From: Chloroflexota bacterium
GTDB lineage: Bacteria > Vulcanimicrobiota > JAMCWD01
NCBI GenBank assembly: GCA_023475345.1
Contig: JAMCWD010000001.1
Location: 299,606 to 363,605, forward strand
Reading direction: 5' to 3'
Length of the DNA stretch: 64,000 nt
Shown: piece after piece, positions 34,419 through 43,853 of the stretch
Position numbering within the stretch: the stretch's first letter is position 1
Layout of the letters: the number at the start of each line of letters is the position of its first letter
Notes under the pieces: model-generated
What the model was told of the DNA's origin: nothing
Databases searched by the model: none
The model's input: only the letters and a program-made list of their open reading frames with translations
Translations under genes and position numbers: made by a program

Positions 34419-35519
34419 CTAATCTCCCGGCGCCCCCGGAGCTTTTGTAACGCCCGGCTGGTTTTGAGATCCCTGGGGACTTGATTTTGTCTCAGGCTTG
34501 TTTTTTCCAGGCCCGTAAGATCCCTGTTCGACTTTTTTAACAGGGTTGGGAACCCCTTTAATCGAGGGAGTCGGCTTGCTGCCGGGAGCCGATGTAGCGG
34601 TACTTTCGGGAGTTGGAAATCCTTTAATGGTCGGAGGAGGCGTGCCTTCCGTTTCCTTATTCACTTCTCTGACGGTTTCGAGAGCCTTTTTTGCCGTCTC
34701 GTTCCCGGGATCAATCTTAAGCAGCTTCTGTAATGTTTTCTCGGCGTCATCCAATTTGCCTTGAGCCTTAAATATTTCAGACCTGATAATATATGCTTCC
34801 TGACGCCCGGGATCAAGCTTCAGCGCCATTCCATTATATTCAAGCGCCGTATCGTATTTCATCTGCTGGTAATATATCTTTCCCAGCGCCGTATATGCCG
34901 ATACCTTTTGCTCTTTGCATTCCTTTATCTTATCTTGAAGAGTTTCGGGTTCTTCTACGTCCTCCGCCGTAGCGCTTGCGGCAGGCGCTTCCTTCAGCTT
35001 TTTTTCAACTTTATCGTTGAATTCAATGGACTTCTTCAAGGCCTCTTCGGCTTCTTTATAATGCTTGCGATCCCGGTAAGAATCTGCCAGGACAAGATAG
35101 GCGCCGACATTTTCGGGGTTTATAGAAATTAGCTTTTTTGCAGTTTCCTCGCCCCTGTCATACTTCCGCTGTTTTAAATACAACTGTGCCAGCATCAGCA
35201 GGTTCTTTTCATCGTTCGGTTCATTTCTGATAGATGTAAGGAGGTCGTATTCCATCGCTTCAAATTTTTCAACAGGCGTACCGAAAAATTCAGTCTGGCT
35301 TTCGCCTTCCATATTAACAACGTTCGACGGTGTTGGAACACCGGATGCGGACGGCTCCGGCGTGGAGGCCGGAGTGGCACCCGTTTCGGCCTCCGGGGTA
35401 CTCTGGGCCGGCTTTGAAACGACAGGTGTTCCGGCAGGTTTACTCCGACCGCCCGCACAACCTGAAAAAATAAAGCCTGCCGTCATCAATAATATCAACA
35501 GATAACAAACAACTCTCAC
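34419..35519 (-). CDS. TPR lipoprotein with Pro/Thr/Ser-rich linkers
   Basis: A 366-residue lipoprotein (lipobox FSGC, Cys at about 21). A low-complexity linker rich in Pro, Thr, Ser and Ala (about 25-68) leads to TPR repeats (about 85-275) interrupted by an acidic Ala/Glu-rich insertion near 175-195. A second linker rich in Pro, Gly, Thr and Lys forms the C-terminus, with the short element IKG[FV]P repeated twice. Such linkers often span peptidoglycan or act as flexible spacers. It lies 21 bases after the 358-residue gene, in the same leftward run. Confidence 0.87.
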   Translation of the reverse strand: MRVVCYLLILLMTAGFIFSGCAGGRSKPAGTPVVSKPAQSTPEAETGATPASTPEPSASGVPTPSNVVNMEGESQTEFFGTPVEKFEAMEYDLLTSIRNEPNDEKNLLMLAQLYLKQRKYDRGEETAKKLISINPENVGAYLVLADSYRDRKHYKEAEEALKKSIEFNDKVEKKLKEAPAASATAEDVEEPETLQDKIKECKEQKVSAYTALGKIYYQQMKYDTALEYNGMALKLDPGRQEAYIIRSEIFKAQGKLDDAEKTLQKLLKIDPGNETAKKALETVREVNKETEGTPPPTIKGFPTPESTATSAPGSKPTPSIKGVPNPVKKVEQGSYGPGKNKPETKSSPQGSQNQPGVTKAPGAPGD

Positions 35520-35540
35520 CTTACATCATCCTCCCCGGAA

Positions 35541-36617
35541 TTATTTAGCTTTTGTGCTTTCCTTGGATTTATCTATAACTTTCCCTTCGGCTGGGACTCC
35601 GGTTTTTACTCCCGTCCCTGTACCTGCGGCCTGAGAAGATGCGTCTGTTGAGCCAAGAGGCGGTAAATATTTACCTTCAAGAATCTGGATACTACGCTTG
35701 ACAGATGCCGCTTCTTCCCTCCTGCCGTCTTTCTCCAGCCTGTCTGCAAGAATCTTGTCGTTTTCCATGAGCTTCTTCTTTGTCTGTTCATATTCAGGTG
35801 ATTTCAACCTCTTTTGAATTTCCATCAACTGGTTAAGAACAACAGACTGTTCACTATAAAATTGTATATCTGTCCTGTTTTCTTTTTCTGATAACCCTAT
35901 TGCTTCTTTCAGCATCGCCATCGCTTCTTCGTTCTTTTTCTCGTATGAGTAGGTTATGCCGAGATTCTTAAGCGTATAAGCAAGATAATAATTATTCTGA
36001 TAACCGGGATTCGCCTTTGCAATCTTCAATGCTTGTAAGAAATAAATCTCGGCATCGGGATAGCGTTCTTTCTTAATGTACAGCTCCCCGAGTGAATTCA
36101 ATGTCGACAGGGCTTCCGGAGATTCTTTGCCTATTTTTTCTTCGATGGTTTTTAAAGATTTTAAAAAGTATTCTTCGGCTTTCGGCATCGTTTCTTCTTT
36201 TAAAACATAGAGATTTCCGATATCATGAAACGTCAAGGCAAGGCTTGCAGGATTTTTATCGGCAGCTTTCTCTTTTATTGCAAGTGACTTTTCATAATAT
36301 TTAAGAGCTTCTTCATTCCTGCCCTGGCGTATATATACATTCGCAAGCTCGTTGTAGCTGTCGGCAAGCAGGTTGGGATTTCCCCCGGCATTTTTTTCGT
36401 TTTCATCAACACTTTCTTTGACCAATTTCTCAGCTTTTGAAAAGTTGCCGGAATCCAGCAACTGCATAACTTCCTTTCCTTTTTTTGCACCTTCATCAAT
36501 TGTAGCGGCGGCTTGTTGTGCAGAAGGAGTCTGTGCCTGCTGCTCCGTCCTTTTTGATTGGCAGCCCATAGAGAATGCCAGCGATAAAACCAACAGTAAC
36601 AAAATTAATTTCCGCAT
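35541..36617 (-). CDS. TPR lipoprotein (kinesin-light-chain-like repeats)
   Basis: A 358-residue lipoprotein (lipobox SMGC, Cys at about 19). The TPR units (about 45-250) are of the longer 42-residue kinesin-light-chain type, with YNELANVYIRQGR and YEKSLAIKE patterns. The C-terminus is Ser/Thr/Gly/Lys-rich and unstructured. A minus-strand TATAAT lies at 36652-36647, about 30 bases before the ATG, so this is probably the first gene of the leftward TPR operon. It shares repeat type with the divergent 810-residue gene. Confidence 0.87.
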   Translation of the reverse strand: MRKLILLLLVLSLAFSMGCQSKRTEQQAQTPSAQQAAATIDEGAKKGKEVMQLLDSGNFSKAEKLVKESVDENEKNAGGNPNLLADSYNELANVYIRQGRNEEALKYYEKSLAIKEKAADKNPASLALTFHDIGNLYVLKEETMPKAEEYFLKSLKTIEEKIGKESPEALSTLNSLGELYIKKERYPDAEIYFLQALKIAKANPGYQNNYYLAYTLKNLGITYSYEKKNEEAMAMLKEAIGLSEKENRTDIQFYSEQSVVLNQLMEIQKRLKSPEYEQTKKKLMENDKILADRLEKDGRREEAASVKRSIQILEGKYLPPLGSTDASSQAAGTGTGVKTGVPAEGKVIDKSKESTKAK

Positions 36618-36808
36618 TCTAACACCCCCTGTTTTTTAGCTTATTTATTATACCATAAATGTAGCTCCCGCCTCTACTTACAGAAGCAAACAATGAACAA
36701 GATTTCGAAAAACTCCGGTATATATTATCATCTATATGCTGTACGTGGTTTATTCTTACAATTAAATCTGATAATATTATCTGGAGAAACTTAGAATGCG
36801 GGGAACTG

Positions 36809-39241
36809 ATGAATCACAGTCTAATGCGGTTTTTGTTGATCCTTTCCTTGCTCATAATTATTACCGGATGTCCGAGGGAAGATGAAAGAGGGCCTATAAA
36901 TGCCGGCGACCACGATACCTTATCTGCTCCTTCATCATCAAGAGACGGATCGAGATCCGGCGGCGGCCGTGATTATCATTCGAATATATCCGAAGCTTTA
37001 CTGGCAAAAGTTCAAAAGGCCGAAAACGAGATGGAATCCTTTAACCGGGAGGGAAAATATAAAGAATCCGTATCCGCCGGGGAATCGGTCGTCAGGGAAT
37101 GCAAATCATTGACAGATCCCAACTTATGCGTTCTTATCCAGGATCTTGGAAATGCCTGCCTTGCCGCCGGAGAGCTTGATAAGGCAAACGAATATTTTCA
37201 AAGGTCTCTGGAAATGAGGCAAAAAATTTACGGGAAGGAAAGCCTGGAATTGGTGGTCTCCCTTCAAGGGCTGGCTGCGTTATACCATGAAAAGGCGCTT
37301 TATCAAAAGGCTGAGGATATGCTCAAACAGGCGCAGGAAATAGCCGTCAAACATGCACCCGAATCATTGGATTATGCAAATATCCTTAACCAGTTGGCCG
37401 AGTTGTACCATGACCGGGGCCGGTATGAAGATTCTTATCCGTTATTCAAGGAATCCATAGCGTTACAGGAAAAATTAAGGAAAAAAAATGATCCTGAGCT
37501 TGGAGCCGTGCTTTCAAATTACGGTGTGCTTCTGCGCACCATGGGGAAATATAAAGAGGCGGAATCCATTCTGGAAAAAGCCGTAACGATCCGGGAAAAA
37601 ACGCTCGGCCTCAATCACCCGGAAGTCGCTGTGAGCCTGAACTCTCTGGCCATGCTTTACCAGGCCGCAGGCGATTATTCAAAAGCTGAAAAAGCCGGCC
37701 TCCGGGCTCTTTCCATAAGAGAAAAATCCCTGGGAAAAGATCATCCCCAGACTGCCACCAGCATTGTTTTTACTGGCGTGATGCTGGCGCGGCAGGATAA
37801 AGCGCGCGAGGCGATACCTTATTATATGAGGGCCCTGGAAATTTTTCAAAAAAAACTCGGAAAAGATCACCCGGAAGTTTCAACCACGCTCCTTTATCTT
37901 GCCCAGGCATACCGCGCATTGGGGGAAGATGCCGAAGCGGGCAAATTAAGCAAGGAAGCATACCGCAAGGAAATCTCAATGCTGGGCGAAAAGCATCCAC
38001 AGCTTGCGGTGGCGCTGCTCGAACAGGCCAACCAGCGCCTGGCCGCCGCAGATTATGAGAATGCCGCCCTGCTCGCCGGGCAGGCCCATAAGCTCCTGGC
38101 TAATTCCATGGGAGAAAGAACCCCCCAGGTCGGCGACAGCCTGCTTGTTATGGCATCATCATATCTTGGCCGGAATAACCCCGGTAAAGCCGCCGAATTC
38201 GCCGGGCAGGCATTGAAGTTAAATGAAGAAGTGCTTGGAAAAAATCATCAGCAAACAGGCACGGCATACCACTACCTGGCAACGGCATCGCTCATGAAAG
38301 GGAAGCCCGCCGAAGCCGAAAAATACGCACAAAAAGCTCTCAAAATCAGTTCCGGTAACGGTCAAAATACAACCGCATTTGCCCGCGATACTGCATTGAT
38401 GGCCAGAATCTATAAGGATAAAGGAGATTTTTCGAAGTCGGAAGATCTATACAAAAAAGCTCTGGAAATCCAGAAAGGCTCTGCCGGCCAGGAAAATGCC
38501 GCTTACGCCTCGATTCTGGCACAACTGGGGGAATTATACCAGGAGGCGGAACGCCACGATGAAGCGCTGTCCCTGGCCACGCAGGCATTGGCAATCGACA
38601 GGAAAATTTTGTCCCCGCGTCACCCAGACCTGGGAAGAGATTACAACCTGTACGGTTGTATCATGCTTTCGGACGGCAAAAAAGAAGAAGCACTTGATTC
38701 GTTCAAAAAAGCGCTTTCTATAAAAGAAAAAACCGGAGGCAAAGATTCGCTTGAAGCCGCCGCCGTCCTTGTAAATATGAGCCAGTTGTATTCGGATGCC
38801 GATGAGATAAAAAAAGCAAAAGAAGCCGCAGAAACCGCAAAGGCAATATATGAGAAAAAGATTGGAAAGAACAGCCCCCTGACTGCATCGGCCATGATAT
38901 CCCTGGCACAGGTGGCCGCAAAAGAAGGCAATACAGGGAAAGCCCGTTCCTTGATGCAGGAAGCTTTAAGCATAAAATCCGGGAAAATGGGTAAGAATCA
39001 TATAGATGTCTTAAGGGAACAATTAAGGATGGCCGAGATTATCTCAAAAGATGATCCGGAAAAAGCAATTGAAATTTACAAGGAGGTGATACCTCCTCTT
39101 GAAAAAACCCTGGGGGAATCATCCCTTACGTTGATAAATGCAAAAAAGTCCGCGGAGAATCTTAAAAAGATACTTGAGCAAAAAACGACTAAAAAAGCTA
39201 CGCCTTCCAAGGGCAAGGCTATAATTGACGAAAATCATTGA
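36809..39241 (+). CDS. Kinesin-light-chain-type TPR lipoprotein
   Basis: An 810-residue lipoprotein (lipobox ITGC, Cys at about 21) with a Ser/Gly/Arg-rich linker to about residue 60 and then around sixteen 42-residue TPR units of kinesin-light-chain type. Many carry LG..HP..A.SL..LA.LY, for example GLNHPEVAVSLNSL. The C-terminus is Lys-rich. Repeats of this type bind peptides in eukaryotic and bacterial proteins. Ligands here are unknown. It is a single-gene unit between the divergent TPR operon and the hydrogenase operon, whose promoter begins at 39308. Confidence 0.9.
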   Translation: MNHSLMRFLLILSLLIIITGCPREDERGPINAGDHDTLSAPSSSRDGSRSGGGRDYHSNISEALLAKVQKAENEMESFNREGKYKESVSAGESVVRECKSLTDPNLCVLIQDLGNACLAAGELDKANEYFQRSLEMRQKIYGKESLELVVSLQGLAALYHEKALYQKAEDMLKQAQEIAVKHAPESLDYANILNQLAELYHDRGRYEDSYPLFKESIALQEKLRKKNDPELGAVLSNYGVLLRTMGKYKEAESILEKAVTIREKTLGLNHPEVAVSLNSLAMLYQAAGDYSKAEKAGLRALSIREKSLGKDHPQTATSIVFTGVMLARQDKAREAIPYYMRALEIFQKKLGKDHPEVSTTLLYLAQAYRALGEDAEAGKLSKEAYRKEISMLGEKHPQLAVALLEQANQRLAAADYENAALLAGQAHKLLANSMGERTPQVGDSLLVMASSYLGRNNPGKAAEFAGQALKLNEEVLGKNHQQTGTAYHYLATASLMKGKPAEAEKYAQKALKISSGNGQNTTAFARDTALMARIYKDKGDFSKSEDLYKKALEIQKGSAGQENAAYASILAQLGELYQEAERHDEALSLATQALAIDRKILSPRHPDLGRDYNLYGCIMLSDGKKEEALDSFKKALSIKEKTGGKDSLEAAAVLVNMSQLYSDADEIKKAKEAAETAKAIYEKKIGKNSPLTASAMISLAQVAAKEGNTGKARSLMQEALSIKSGKMGKNHIDVLREQLRMAEIISKDDPEKAIEIYKEVIPPLEKTLGESSLTLINAKKSAENLKKILEQKTTKKATPSKGKAIIDENH

Positions 39242-39307
39242 TTCTCCATTGCGAAAAAGTATCGGTCAATCATTCGGATTTCCATTTTATCAGGGGTTTT
39301 ATATCGC

Positions 39308-39336
39308 TTGTGATTTATTTCACTTTGTGATATGAT
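39308..39336 (+). promoter_or_regulatory. Promoter of the hydrogenase operon
   Basis: TTGTGA (39308-39313), a 17-base spacer and TATGAT (39331-39336) precede the first hydrogenase gene, with the start expected near 39343. A Crp/Fnr-like palindrome covers the -35 and spacer. Confidence 0.6.
39309..39330. promoter_or_regulatory. Crp/Fnr-like operator over the hydrogenase promoter
   Basis: TGTGA-N6-TCACT (39309-39324) matches the TGTGA-N6-TCACA pattern of Crp/Fnr-family sites except for the last base. A second TGTGA (39326-39330) makes a further TCAC-TTT-GTGA palindrome sharing the central arm. The position over the -35 and spacer would suit repression. Confidence 0.45.
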
Positions 39337-39365
39337 CTCTAAAATTTACCTGGAGGACCCTGCCC

Positions 39366-40415
39366 GTGCGTGTTTATAAAATATCCAAACAGGATGAAAA
39401 AAAGCTTTTCAAAGTCCTTGAAAAATTCGGAGAAGTATGGCTTCCTGTTAAAAAGGGCGGTAAGTGTACATTCTCAAGAATTTATTCTGAAGACCGGCTG
39501 ACGTTTTCGCAGACCGAAATTTGTAACAGGCCTTTGCTTCCTTTAAAAAAGCTTCTTCTGCCTCCAGAATTCAACACGCTGGATTTCAATGCTGAAAGAT
39601 ATAACAGGGCCGAGCAAAATGTCCCGTCAAGAGTGGTGGTAGGCTCTCATGCGTGTGATATTCACGGAGTAAATATCCTGGACAAATTTTATACTACCGA
39701 CTTTATTGACCCGTTTTACAGGGAGCGAAGGAAGAAAACAATAATCATCGGCACGTCCTGCGAGCCCGACGAATACTGTTTCTGTAACAAGACCAACACT
39801 AATATCATCGAAGAGGGATACGACCTGTTCTTCAATGACCTGGGTCACTACTATCTGGTATGGGTGGGCTCCAGCAAGGGGGACGATATTATACGCGAGG
39901 GCGACGACCTTTTCGACGAAAATATTACCGATAAAATCATCGGCGATTTCATCAACTGGAGAAAAGTTAACGAAAATTTCTTTACGAATGACATAGACTT
40001 TTACGGGGTAACCGACCTGATGGAGTTGAAATATAACGATAACGAATTATGGGAATATTTCGGGGACAAGTGTCTTTCATGCGGCCAGTGTACTATGGTA
40101 TGTCCGACCTGTACATGCTTCAACGTCATAGACGATCTTGAAGTAAATAAAAATGAAGGACACAGGAGACGATACTGGGATTCGTGCATGTTCAAGGATT
40201 ATTCGATGGTGGCGGGAGGCCATAATTTCAGAAAAACGAGGGCAGAGAGGCTGAAGCTCTGGTACACCCATAAGCTCAAGGCGTTTATAGGGCAGTTCGG
40301 GAATCCCAGTTGTGTCGGCTGCGGCCGTTGTATAGTTACTTGCCCCGTCGATATAAACGTGTATAACGTAGTTTCCAGGCTGAAAGGGCAGGAGAAGGAG
40401 TTGATAAGAAAATGA
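39366..40415 (+). CDS. hydB: Group 3b [NiFe] hydrogenase, Fe-S (beta) subunit
   Basis: A 349-residue cytoplasmic electron-transfer subunit related to HydB of archaeal sulfhydrogenase and to AsrA of sulfite reductase. Two 4Fe-4S motifs are near the C-terminus: CLSCGQCTMVCP with CTC after it, and CVGCGRCIVTCPVD. Additional Cys occur in SCEPDEYCFC. It passes electrons between the flavin subunit and the [NiFe] heterodimer. The start is a GTG with GGAGG eight bases before. The order beta-gamma-delta-alpha with ATGA overlaps matches the known hydBGDA operons, which makes the assignment firm. Confidence 0.9.
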   Translation: MRVYKISKQDEKKLFKVLEKFGEVWLPVKKGGKCTFSRIYSEDRLTFSQTEICNRPLLPLKKLLLPPEFNTLDFNAERYNRAEQNVPSRVVVGSHACDIHGVNILDKFYTTDFIDPFYRERRKKTIIIGTSCEPDEYCFCNKTNTNIIEEGYDLFFNDLGHYYLVWVGSSKGDDIIREGDDLFDENITDKIIGDFINWRKVNENFFTNDIDFYGVTDLMELKYNDNELWEYFGDKCLSCGQCTMVCPTCTCFNVIDDLEVNKNEGHRRRYWDSCMFKDYSMVAGGHNFRKTRAERLKLWYTHKLKAFIGQFGNPSCVGCGRCIVTCPVDINVYNVVSRLKGQEKELIRK

Positions 40416-41272
40416 AGCTTGCAAATGATCCGCATTTATATACCCCGATAACGATGCGTATTATCGCCAAAAGAGATCTCTGCCCCGATGTAAGGTTTTT
40501 TCAGATGGTGCCTGCGGGCGAATTCAAGCAGGTCAAAATTGATTATAAGCCCGGCCAGTTCATGATGCTGTCCGCTTTCGGAGCCGGGGAAGGGCCGTTT
40601 TCAATTTCTTCCCCGCCTTCAAGGAAAGGGATCATAGAATTCGGCATCAGGAAAGCCGGAAAAGTAACCGAAAAACTGTTCACACTGAGAGACGGCGATA
40701 CGGTGGGTCTGCGAGGGCCTTTCGGAAACGGCTTCCCTATTGAAAAGATGCTCGGTAAAGACCTGATAATAGTCGCCGGCGGCCTCGGGGTGGTGCCCCT
40801 GAGATCACTGATCTTATATGCGCTTGATAACAGGGAAAGCTTCGGAAGGATCATTTTCATCTACGGCTTCAAGAACGTGGAAGAAATGCTGTTCAACGAA
40901 GTCCTGCTGGAAATGCTGGATTCGGATCAGATAGAGCTTTACCTCACTGCGGACAAGTGCGAGGTTAAAGACGATAAATATAAAGGAAGAATCTGCGAAG
41001 GGCAGGTTACCGGCATCTTCAAAGATCTTAAGAATATTGATCCGGGCAGGACGGTAGCGGCGGTCTGCGGGCCGCCCGTAATGTACAAATTTGTGGTTGA
41101 CAAGCTTCTGGAATTTAACATTGGAAAAAATAACATATTCCTTTCCCTGGAACGAAGAATGAAATGCGGCGTCGGCAAATGCGGCCATTGCAGCATAGAT
41201 TATATTTACACCTGTATGGAAGGGCCGGTTTTCAGCTACTGGGACGTCATCCACATGAGAGACCTGATTTAA
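40412..41272 (+). CDS. hydG: Group 3b [NiFe] hydrogenase, FAD/NAD(P)-binding (gamma) subunit
   Basis: A 286-residue ferredoxin-reductase-like subunit. The flavin-binding region includes GPFSISSPP, the nucleotide-binding region VAGGLGVVPLRSL (about residues 113-125), and the C-terminus carries the 2Fe-2S motif CGVGKCGHC with a fourth Cys in YTCMEGP. It oxidises or reduces NAD(P)(H) and links it to the Fe-S subunit. It overlaps hydB by four bases. The name follows the sulfhydrogenase operon and must not be confused with HydG, the [FeFe]-hydrogenase maturase. Confidence 0.9.
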   Translation: MKLANDPHLYTPITMRIIAKRDLCPDVRFFQMVPAGEFKQVKIDYKPGQFMMLSAFGAGEGPFSISSPPSRKGIIEFGIRKAGKVTEKLFTLRDGDTVGLRGPFGNGFPIEKMLGKDLIIVAGGLGVVPLRSLILYALDNRESFGRIIFIYGFKNVEEMLFNEVLLEMLDSDQIELYLTADKCEVKDDKYKGRICEGQVTGIFKDLKNIDPGRTVAAVCGPPVMYKFVVDKLLEFNIGKNNIFLSLERRMKCGVGKCGHCSIDYIYTCMEGPVFSYWDVIHMRDLI

Positions 41273-41284
41273 CCGGAGGATATG

Positions 41285-42064
41285 ATGAAAGATAAACCTT
41301 CACTCGGAGTTTACAGCTTTACAGGCTGTGCGGGCTGCCAGCTTGCGATCCTGGATTGCGAAGACCAACTTGTGGACATTTTCTCGGCTGCCAATGTCAG
41401 AGTATTTTATGAAGCCATGAGCAATAACGATGATGATGCAAAAGTGGACATAGCCCTTGTAGAAGGGTCTATAAACACCGACGAGCAGCAGGAAGAATTG
41501 AAGGCGGTAAGGGAGAAGGCGAAGATCCTTATAGCTTTCGGCTCATGCGCTCATCATGGCTGTGTTCAGGCAATGGCAAACGGTGACGGGAAATGGGAGG
41601 AACGGTTCAAGAAAGTTTACGGGGATGCCGAATTCACCGTTGCAAAGCCGATGGAAACAAGGCCCCTGCATGAATTCGTCAAAGTTGACGGCTGGATCCC
41701 CGGCTGCCCGCCGGGCGCCAGTCAGATGCTGAAGGCGCTGACACAGTTGATTAACGGCTCTCCCCCGACTTATACCAATTCTGCGGTATGTCTCGAATGC
41801 AAATTCAAGGAAAACGAATGCCTTCTTAACAAGCATATAATGTGCCTCGGCCCGCTGACAATGGGCGGATGCGGGGCGCCGTGCCCCAGCCAGAATATGC
41901 CGTGCGTGGGATGCTGGGGCATCATAGACGAAGCAAATCATGCTTCCGAACTGAAAAAACTAATGGAATACGGCTTCTCGAAAGAAGAGATCTTAAGAAG
42001 ATTCCGCCTTTTCGGCGGCTCCGACATCGTCGATAAAGTATCCGAACTGCTGGAGGCAAAATAA
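41285..42064 (+). CDS. hydD: [NiFe] hydrogenase small (delta) subunit
   Basis: A 259-residue small subunit. TGCAGCQLAILD holds the first cluster-binding Cys pair, GSCAHHGC the next, PGCPPGA the third proximal-cluster position. A Cys-rich C-terminus (CLECKFKENEC, MGGCGAPC, PCVGC) supplies further clusters. Of two adjacent ATGs (41282, 41285) the second has better spacing from GGAGG. It forms the heterodimer with the large subunit encoded immediately after, without an intergenic base. Confidence 0.9.
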   Translation: MKDKPSLGVYSFTGCAGCQLAILDCEDQLVDIFSAANVRVFYEAMSNNDDDAKVDIALVEGSINTDEQQEELKAVREKAKILIAFGSCAHHGCVQAMANGDGKWEERFKKVYGDAEFTVAKPMETRPLHEFVKVDGWIPGCPPGASQMLKALTQLINGSPPTYTNSAVCLECKFKENECLLNKHIMCLGPLTMGGCGAPCPSQNMPCVGCWGIIDEANHASELKKLMEYGFSKEEILRRFRLFGGSDIVDKVSELLEAK

Positions 42065-43348
42065 ATGAAAGTTACTGTCAACCATCTTGCGCGAGTGGAA
42101 GGCGACGGCGGTATCGTTGTCGAGATTGAAGGCGATAAGGTTAAAAACGTGGAAGTTACGATATTCGAAGGCCCCAGGCTGATCGAATCTCTCGCCGTAG
42201 GTAAATCGCCCGAAGAAAACGCTTCATTCACCCCCAGGATCTGCGCCATCTGTTCGGTTTCGCATAAGAACGCCTCAATCAGGGCATCCGAGAGGGCGCT
42301 CTCTTATCCCGAACCGGAAAAGACTTATCTCACCCGCGAATTAATGCATACGGGCGAAATTATCGAAAGCAACTCCCTCCATGTTTTTGCGCTTGCCCTG
42401 CCTGATTTCCTGGGTTATCCAAGCGTCGTGGCCATGGTCGATAAATACGAAGACGTCGTTTTAAAAGCGCTGGAGTTGAAAAAATTCGGCAATAAAATAA
42501 TGAAGCTTCTGAACGGGAAGTTCATCCACGGCGAAAATGCCACGGCCGGAGGTTTCGGCAAGTACCCTGAAGAACAGGAACTTCTTGAAATAAAAGAAGA
42601 GGCGGAAGGACTCCTCCCCTTCATGCTCTCGGCAGCCGATATCGTCGGAGGGCTGGAGATCCCCGATTACCTGGAAGAAGAAACGGTTTTCGTATGCTGT
42701 AACCCGGCCGATAACAAATTCGGCTTCTGGGGAGACGAACTGATCTTCTCCGACGGCTCCGTAATCCCGTCGTCCGACTACAAGGAATACATCCTGGAAA
42801 AGACAGTCCCTTACTCCTTTGCCAAGCGATCCCTCTACAAAAACAAACCCTTCACGGTCGGCGCCCTTGCAAGGCTGATTTGTATCGGCGACAGGCTTAC
42901 CGGCAAAGCATCCGAATATTATAAGAAATACAGGAATGACAGGTGGACAAAGAACCCGTTTTATAATAACCTTGCCCAGGCGATAGAGTTAATTTACGCC
43001 CTTGAAAAAATTCCCGGGCTTGTTGAAAAAACAATCGAACTGGAAGACCCCCTGCGGCAGCTTCCCGGAAGGACCGAAGGAAGAGGTGTAGGGACGGTCG
43101 AGGCCCCGAGAGGGCTCCTTGTTCACGACTACAATTATAAGGACGGACTCTGTACCGACGCGAACATCATCACTCCTACCGCGATGAACCTTGACGACAT
43201 AGAAAGATATATCGGGCTTGCCGCCCGGAACCTTAATAAACAGGGAAAAGATCCGGACTATATGGCCTTTGAGTTTGAAAAGATAGCCAGGGCTTACGAT
43301 CCGTGCATTAGTTGTGCAACACACCTTGTCAAAGTTATAAAGAAATGA
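42065..43348 (+). CDS. hydA: [NiFe] hydrogenase large catalytic (alpha) subunit
   Basis: A 427-residue catalytic subunit. The N-terminal nickel-binding motif reads RICAICSVSH (about 58-67), with Ala where most have Gly, and the C-terminal motif DPCISCATH is intact, so all four Cys ligands are present. Seven residues (LVKVIKK) follow the His, the expected cleavage site for the protease encoded next. Group 3b enzymes reversibly couple H2 to NADP(H) and can reduce sulfur. Direction in this organism cannot be told. The operon has no Hyp maturation genes, so these must lie elsewhere. Confidence 0.92.
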   Translation: MKVTVNHLARVEGDGGIVVEIEGDKVKNVEVTIFEGPRLIESLAVGKSPEENASFTPRICAICSVSHKNASIRASERALSYPEPEKTYLTRELMHTGEIIESNSLHVFALALPDFLGYPSVVAMVDKYEDVVLKALELKKFGNKIMKLLNGKFIHGENATAGGFGKYPEEQELLEIKEEAEGLLPFMLSAADIVGGLEIPDYLEEETVFVCCNPADNKFGFWGDELIFSDGSVIPSSDYKEYILEKTVPYSFAKRSLYKNKPFTVGALARLICIGDRLTGKASEYYKKYRNDRWTKNPFYNNLAQAIELIYALEKIPGLVEKTIELEDPLRQLPGRTEGRGVGTVEAPRGLLVHDYNYKDGLCTDANIITPTAMNLDDIERYIGLAARNLNKQGKDPDYMAFEFEKIARAYDPCISCATHLVKVIKK

Positions 43349-43830
43349 AAGATGTCCGGGGGTTCTTAAAAGAAAAATCGCTCCGCTTCAAAAAATCCGA
43401 AATAACAATTATCGGGCTCGGCAATATCTACAGGAGCGATGACGGCTTCGGCATCGAAGCGGCACAGAGATTGAAAAAGGCAGGCTTTGCAGGCTCATAC
43501 TCCGAAACTGACTGCATAGATGAAATAATACTTGAACTTTGCAATAAAAAAATTCCTGGGCTTATAATATTCCTGGACTCTTCCGACTTCGAAGGCCGCC
43601 CCGGTGAATTGAAAATTTTTTCAAAAGAAGATATTGATGATGAAACCGGGAGCCATAAGATCCCGGTAAAGCTGTATATGAAGCTTCTCGGCAAATCGGG
43701 GAAACAGTCTTATTTAATCGCAGTTAAACCTGAAACACTGGAAAACAAATTCGAGCCTTCAATGAGTGTAAGTGTTGACAAAGCGATAACGGATCTTGTT
43801 TCAAATCTATGCAATCAATTCGATGACTGA
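43345..43830 (+). CDS. Hydrogenase maturation endopeptidase
   Basis: A 161-residue HycI/HyaD-family protease that trims the C-terminus of the large subunit after nickel insertion. Conserved GLGNIYRSDDGFG, an Asp in LDSSDFEG and a His in GSHKIPV occupy the nickel-recognition positions. The ATG at 43345 overlaps the stop of the large-subunit gene. An in-frame ATG at 43312 lies inside that gene and is less likely. The location directly after its substrate gene supports the specificity. Confidence 0.9.
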   Translation: MKDVRGFLKEKSLRFKKSEITIIGLGNIYRSDDGFGIEAAQRLKKAGFAGSYSETDCIDEIILELCNKKIPGLIIFLDSSDFEGRPGELKIFSKEDIDDETGSHKIPVKLYMKLLGKSGKQSYLIAVKPETLENKFEPSMSVSVDKAITDLVSNLCNQFDD

Positions 43831-43853
43831 CGACCGGGCGATGTCCGCCGCTT

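Noticed and set aside
40412..41272. Sulfite reductase AsrAB with an unrelated hydrogenase
   Set aside because: Although the first two subunits resemble AsrA/AsrB, there is no AsrC siroheme protein, and small and large [NiFe] subunits follow directly.
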